The position numbers and the translations under genes are program-made. Positions 61,406-64,000 of a stretch of 64,000 bases of DNA are shown here, piece after piece (within the stretch, counting starts at the first letter, position 1; each line of letters begins with the position of its first letter). The DNA is from Candidatus Coatesiibacteriota bacterium (GTDB taxonomy: Bacteria > RBG-13-66-14 > B26-G2 > JAUVZD01), in NCBI GenBank assembly GCA_030602715.1, contig JAUVZD010000004.1:1-64000 (forward strand), given 5' to 3'. The notes under the pieces were generated by a model that saw nothing but the letters and a program-made list of their open reading frames with translations, ran no database searches and had not been told where the DNA came from.

Positions 61406-62393
61406 TAGCGCCCTGATCTACACCGTCATCGGTGCCGCTCTGATCTTTGACTACATAAACGGCTTCCACGACACAGCCAACGCCATCGCCACCTCGGTGT
61501 TGACCCGAGCCCTGTCCATACCGATGGCTATCCTGATGGCTTCGGGGCTTAACTTCCTGGGAGCCATACTCTCCACAGCGGTAGCCCACACCATCGGTAA
61601 GGGCATCGTAGCCCCGGAGACGGTCACCGAAACGGTAATCCTGGCGGCTATAGTCGGTGCTATCGGCTGGAATCTCCTCACCTGGTGGAGGGGGTTGCCC
61701 TCCAGCTCAAGCCATGCACTGATAGGCGGAGTTATCGGTGCGGTGGTCGCCTTCAAGGGATTTTCCGCCCTCAATTACCAGGGGCTTATCAAAATTTTCT
61801 CTGCACTGATAATCTCCCCGATAATGGGGTTAATCGTCGGTTACTTCTTCATGGTGGGTGTATATTGGCTGTTCAGGAAGTCTCGTCCCGATAAGTTGAA
61901 TCGCTGGTTCAAGCGGATACAGGTGGTATCTGCCGGTTTTATGGCTCTGACCCACGGCTCCAACGACGCCCAGAAGACTATGGGCATCATCACCCTCACT
62001 CTGGTTGCCGGCGGAATGTTGGACACATTCGTGGTTCCCCTCTGGGTGATAATCGCCTGCGCCACAGCAATGGCTCTGGGAACCGCCGCCGGGGGCTGGC
62101 GAATTATTCGCACCGTGGGCAAGAAGATTATGGGGCTTAGACCGGTGCACGGCTTCGCCAGCGAGACCACCGCTGCCATAATAATCAGCACCGCCACCGC
62201 CCTGGGAGCTCCGGTCTCCACCACCCATGTCATCAGCTCTAGCATCATGGGTGTGGGCTCAAGCCAGAATATACACGCCATCCGCTGGGGAGTGGCTCGC
62301 AACATCGGTCTGGCATGGATTTTCACCCTCCCCTGCTCGGCGATAATGGCCGGCATATCCTATCTGGGACTGAGGATGGTCTTCGGTAACTAG
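61398..62393 (+). CDS. pit: Pit-family inorganic phosphate transporter
   Basis: A 331-residue inner-membrane symporter of phosphate (with H+ or Na+ or divalent metal). Both Pit signatures are present: FDYINGFHDTANAIATSVLTRALS near residue 13-36 and GFMALTHGSNDAQKTMGIITL in the second half. There are about ten helices, with a cytoplasmic loop around residues 150-170. ATG 61398 overlaps the PhoU-like gene's end. The cation coupled is not resolvable by sequence. It follows nuoH and precedes nuoI. Confidence 0.94.
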   Translation: MPSSALIYTVIGAALIFDYINGFHDTANAIATSVLTRALSIPMAILMASGLNFLGAILSTAVAHTIGKGIVAPETVTETVILAAIVGAIGWNLLTWWRGLPSSSSHALIGGVIGAVVAFKGFSALNYQGLIKIFSALIISPIMGLIVGYFFMVGVYWLFRKSRPDKLNRWFKRIQVVSAGFMALTHGSNDAQKTMGIITLTLVAGGMLDTFVVPLWVIIACATAMALGTAAGGWRIIRTVGKKIMGLRPVHGFASETTAAIIISTATALGAPVSTTHVISSSIMGVGSSQNIHAIRWGVARNIGLAWIFTLPCSAIMAGISYLGLRMVFGN

Positions 62394-62445
62394 TCTTTTA
62401 CGCAGTAGAAATTACTCGCAACCACATCTAAAAGTAAGGCTTGCT

Positions 62446-62958
62446 ATGAAGAAATATCGTGACATGACCAAACGGGGCTACTTCTACCGCATCTTCATCG
62501 GCTTCTACAGTCTGCTGGTGGGTATGTTCACCACCATCAAATACCTACTCCGCCCCGCAGTAACCTTACAATATCCCAGGGAACGCTGGAAGATGCCCGA
62601 GCGCAGTCGTGGGCGCATCGGAATGGTCAAAGACCCCGAAACCGGGGAATCGCTGTGCAACGCCTGCATGATCTGCGTCAAGAACTGCCCGGCATACTGC
62701 ATCTGGGTTTTGGGGGAAACTGTGCAGGTTCCCAACCCGGAGGATGCGGACAAACCGAAGAAGAAGCGGGTGATGAGCGACTACATCCTTGATTTCCGCC
62801 TGTGTATCTTCTGCGGTAACTGTATAAGCGTCTGCCCTCAGGGCGCCCTCTGCCCGGTGCCCGAGGAATATGAATGGGCTCAATTTGACCCGGATGACCT
62901 CATCTTTGACGCTGAGATGCTTATGCAGTCGGCAAAAGAGCCGGAGATTAAAAGATAA
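62446..62958 (+). CDS. nuoI: NADH-quinone oxidoreductase subunit I
   Basis: A 170-residue ferredoxin-like subunit with two 4Fe-4S clusters (N6a, N6b). Cluster ligands are CNACMICVKNCPAYC and CIFCGNCISVCPQGALCP. It has an N-terminal amphipathic helix that docks to the membrane arm, and a short linker with a KPKKKR run between the two motifs. ATG 62446 follows AAGG by six bases. It resumes the complex I genes after the pit gene. Confidence 0.96.
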   Translation: MKKYRDMTKRGYFYRIFIGFYSLLVGMFTTIKYLLRPAVTLQYPRERWKMPERSRGRIGMVKDPETGESLCNACMICVKNCPAYCIWVLGETVQVPNPEDADKPKKKRVMSDYILDFRLCIFCGNCISVCPQGALCPVPEEYEWAQFDPDDLIFDAEMLMQSAKEPEIKR

Positions 62959-62989
62959 TCATTTTTTTTCATAGACAAAGGGTCTTCAA

Positions 62990-63538
62990 ATGTCTTATTC
63001 GCTTTCAGAACTGGTGCGACCTCTCATCTTCTATCTTCTGTCATTCATTACCTTGGGCTCGGCAATCATGGTGGTGGTCAAGCGCAACATATTCCACTCC
63101 GCCCTCTTCCTGATACTCTCCTTCTTCGGTGTTGCCGCCCTCTTCATCACCCTGGACGCCGAATTTCTAGCGGCGGTGCAGGTGCTGGTCTATATCGGTG
63201 CCATCGCCATCCTGATACTCTTCGCCATAATGCTCACCCGAAGAATCTCCGACCCCCTGGTGCGCCAGACCACCCGCTCCTATATCCTGGGGGCTTTTGT
63301 GGGCGCCCTGCTCCTCTTCTTCCTCATCTTCGCCCTCCTGCAACTCTCCCCGACCACACCTTATGCCCCCCAGACCGTGCAGGGGGGAGATGCCACCTAC
63401 CCCCTGGGCGAGCTACTCATGACCAACTACCTCATCCCCTTTGAGGTGATCTCCGTGCTTCTGGTAGCCGCCCTGATAGGCGCTATCATCCTTGCCCGCC
63501 GGGAAAAAAGGACCGGGAAAAGGGGGGAGAAACGGTGA
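62990..63538 (+). CDS. nuoJ: NADH-quinone oxidoreductase subunit J
   Basis: A 182-residue membrane subunit with five helices. The family core is visible: VVVKRNIFHSALFLILSFFGVAALFITLDAEFLAAVQVLVYIGAIAILILFAIML, including the conserved Gly-rich helix. The C-terminus is basic (KRTGKRGEKR) and overlaps the nuoK start by four bases. It helps couple quinone reduction to proton pumping. Confidence 0.95.
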   Translation: MSYSLSELVRPLIFYLLSFITLGSAIMVVVKRNIFHSALFLILSFFGVAALFITLDAEFLAAVQVLVYIGAIAILILFAIMLTRRISDPLVRQTTRSYILGAFVGALLLFFLIFALLQLSPTTPYAPQTVQGGDATYPLGELLMTNYLIPFEVISVLLVAALIGAIILARREKRTGKRGEKR

Positions 63539-63879
63539 GCTCGCCGACTGAATTCCTGGACACACTACTCAATATAACCCCTACCCACTATCTGGTGGTA
63601 GCCTTTGCCCTCTTCGCCATCGGCTTGGCAGGCGTGTTGATCAGAAGAAACGCCATCCTCATCTTAATGGGCATTGAACTTATGCTCAACTCTTCCAACA
63701 TCGTCCTATTAGCCGCCGGTCGCTCCTTCGGGTTGCAGGAACAGAGCGCCGGGGTTTTCGTGGTCTTCGTCATCACCATCGCCGCCGCGGAAGCCATAGT
63801 GGGGTTGGCACTCATACTTGCCTGCTACCGTAAGTGGCGGGATGTGAGCGCAGACCGTTTCAACCTGATGAAATGGTAG
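63535..63879 (+). CDS. nuoK: NADH-quinone oxidoreductase subunit K
   Basis: A 114-residue membrane subunit with three helices. Family core: AIGLAGVLIRRNAILILMGIELMLNSSNIVLLA, with the Glu of the ELMLN helix, and AAEAIVGLALILACYR with the second conserved Glu. Start is GTG 63535 after AGGGGGGAG, overlapping nuoJ. The gene that follows is not nuoL. Confidence 0.95.
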   Translation: MSSPTEFLDTLLNITPTHYLVVAFALFAIGLAGVLIRRNAILILMGIELMLNSSNIVLLAAGRSFGLQEQSAGVFVVFVITIAAAEAIVGLALILACYRKWRDVSADRFNLMKW

Positions 63880-63897
63880 TCTCAAAATTTAGCGAAT

Positions 63898-64000
63898 ATG
63901 CCCTCTACTACCAAAATCAAAGACACCTTTAAGAAAAGTTGGTTGCCGGTCGGCTTAGTAACCATACTCATCATGGTTATTGCCACCCGATTTATATGCC
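63898..64000 (+). CDS. N-terminus of an unknown membrane protein, cut by window edge
   Basis: ATG 63898 opens a frame that runs off the right edge after 34 codons. It reads a short basic leader (TKIKDTFKKSW) and a hydrophobic segment (LPVGLVTILIMVIATRFI). It is 18 bases after nuoK. The sequence does not resemble the start of nuoL; a polytopic or single-pass membrane protein is likely. No ribosome site is clear. Confidence 0.4.
   Translation, partial: MPSTTKIKDTFKKSWLPVGLVTILIMVIATRFIC

Overview
The window looks like a chromosomal piece of a didermic, LPS-making bacterium of moderate to high G+C, probably an uncultured FCB-group or candidate-division lineage. Supporting this are a complete lipid A/Kdo gene set, BamA and Skp, a fused LpxC-FabZ (well known from Bacteroidetes-type bacteria), LpxI instead of LpxH, Shine-Dalgarno-led genes with many GTG/TTG starts, sigma70-type promoters, and TGA used as an ordinary stop. 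No rRNA, CRISPR array or complete transposon was seen. The lineage itself is inferred.

Layout. 1-7.3 kb: start of a secreted protein (minus), then recX and a polytopic GT39-like protein behind a promoter flanked by inverted-repeat operators, alaS with an HD-domain protein, an outer-membrane-type protein, and a DNRLRE secreted protein. 7.5-16.7 kb (minus): a GT39/TPR protein, a GAF/HD-GYP protein, a DUF4388 protein, two CNNM/CorC proteins, asnS, lgt and a zinc-ribbon membrane protein. 17.8-34.2 kb (minus): a nitroreductase, endonuclease V, a small EamA-type protein, then the envelope cluster. In transcription order the envelope genes run AsmA-like, bamA, skp, lpxD, lpxC/fabZ, lpxA, lpxI, lpxB, msbA, waaA, lpxK, lpxL. 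Between them they cover lipid A-Kdo synthesis, flipping, acylation and outer-membrane protein assembly.

34.2-38.7 kb is accessory: a 42-codon gene with consensus promoter and perfect terminator, then a restriction-modification-like island. The island has an AT-rich methyltransferase carrying a G9 tract just after its start codon and two tandem PD-(D/E)XK nuclease paralogues (about 69% identical by hand count). Next come a secreted protein, an acetyltransferase and a lipoprotein. 38.7-43.6 kb: tRNA-Gln, gltX, two small acidic helical proteins, a small membrane protein, a porin and a secreted protein. 43.7-48 kb: recO and dnaE.

48.2-63.9 kb (plus): complex I genes nuoA, B, C, D, H, I, J, K, interrupted by unrelated genes. 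The insertions are a radical SAM protein, a membrane-anchored protein, four tandem secreted TPR proteins, a secreted protein split by an in-frame TGA, an AT-rich SIR2-domain protein, a membrane protein, and a PhoU-like/Pit phosphate transport pair. nuoE, F, G and nuoL, M, N are not in the window. The last bases start another membrane protein.

Threads across the window: several small secreted proteins end in a shared basic motif of the form S-[LF]-G-x-[VIT]-[KR]; operons mix housekeeping and lineage-specific genes; and the RM-like and SIR2 loci are compositionally foreign defence-type genes. Function calls rest on motif recognition by eye; starts were chosen by Shine-Dalgarno spacing.
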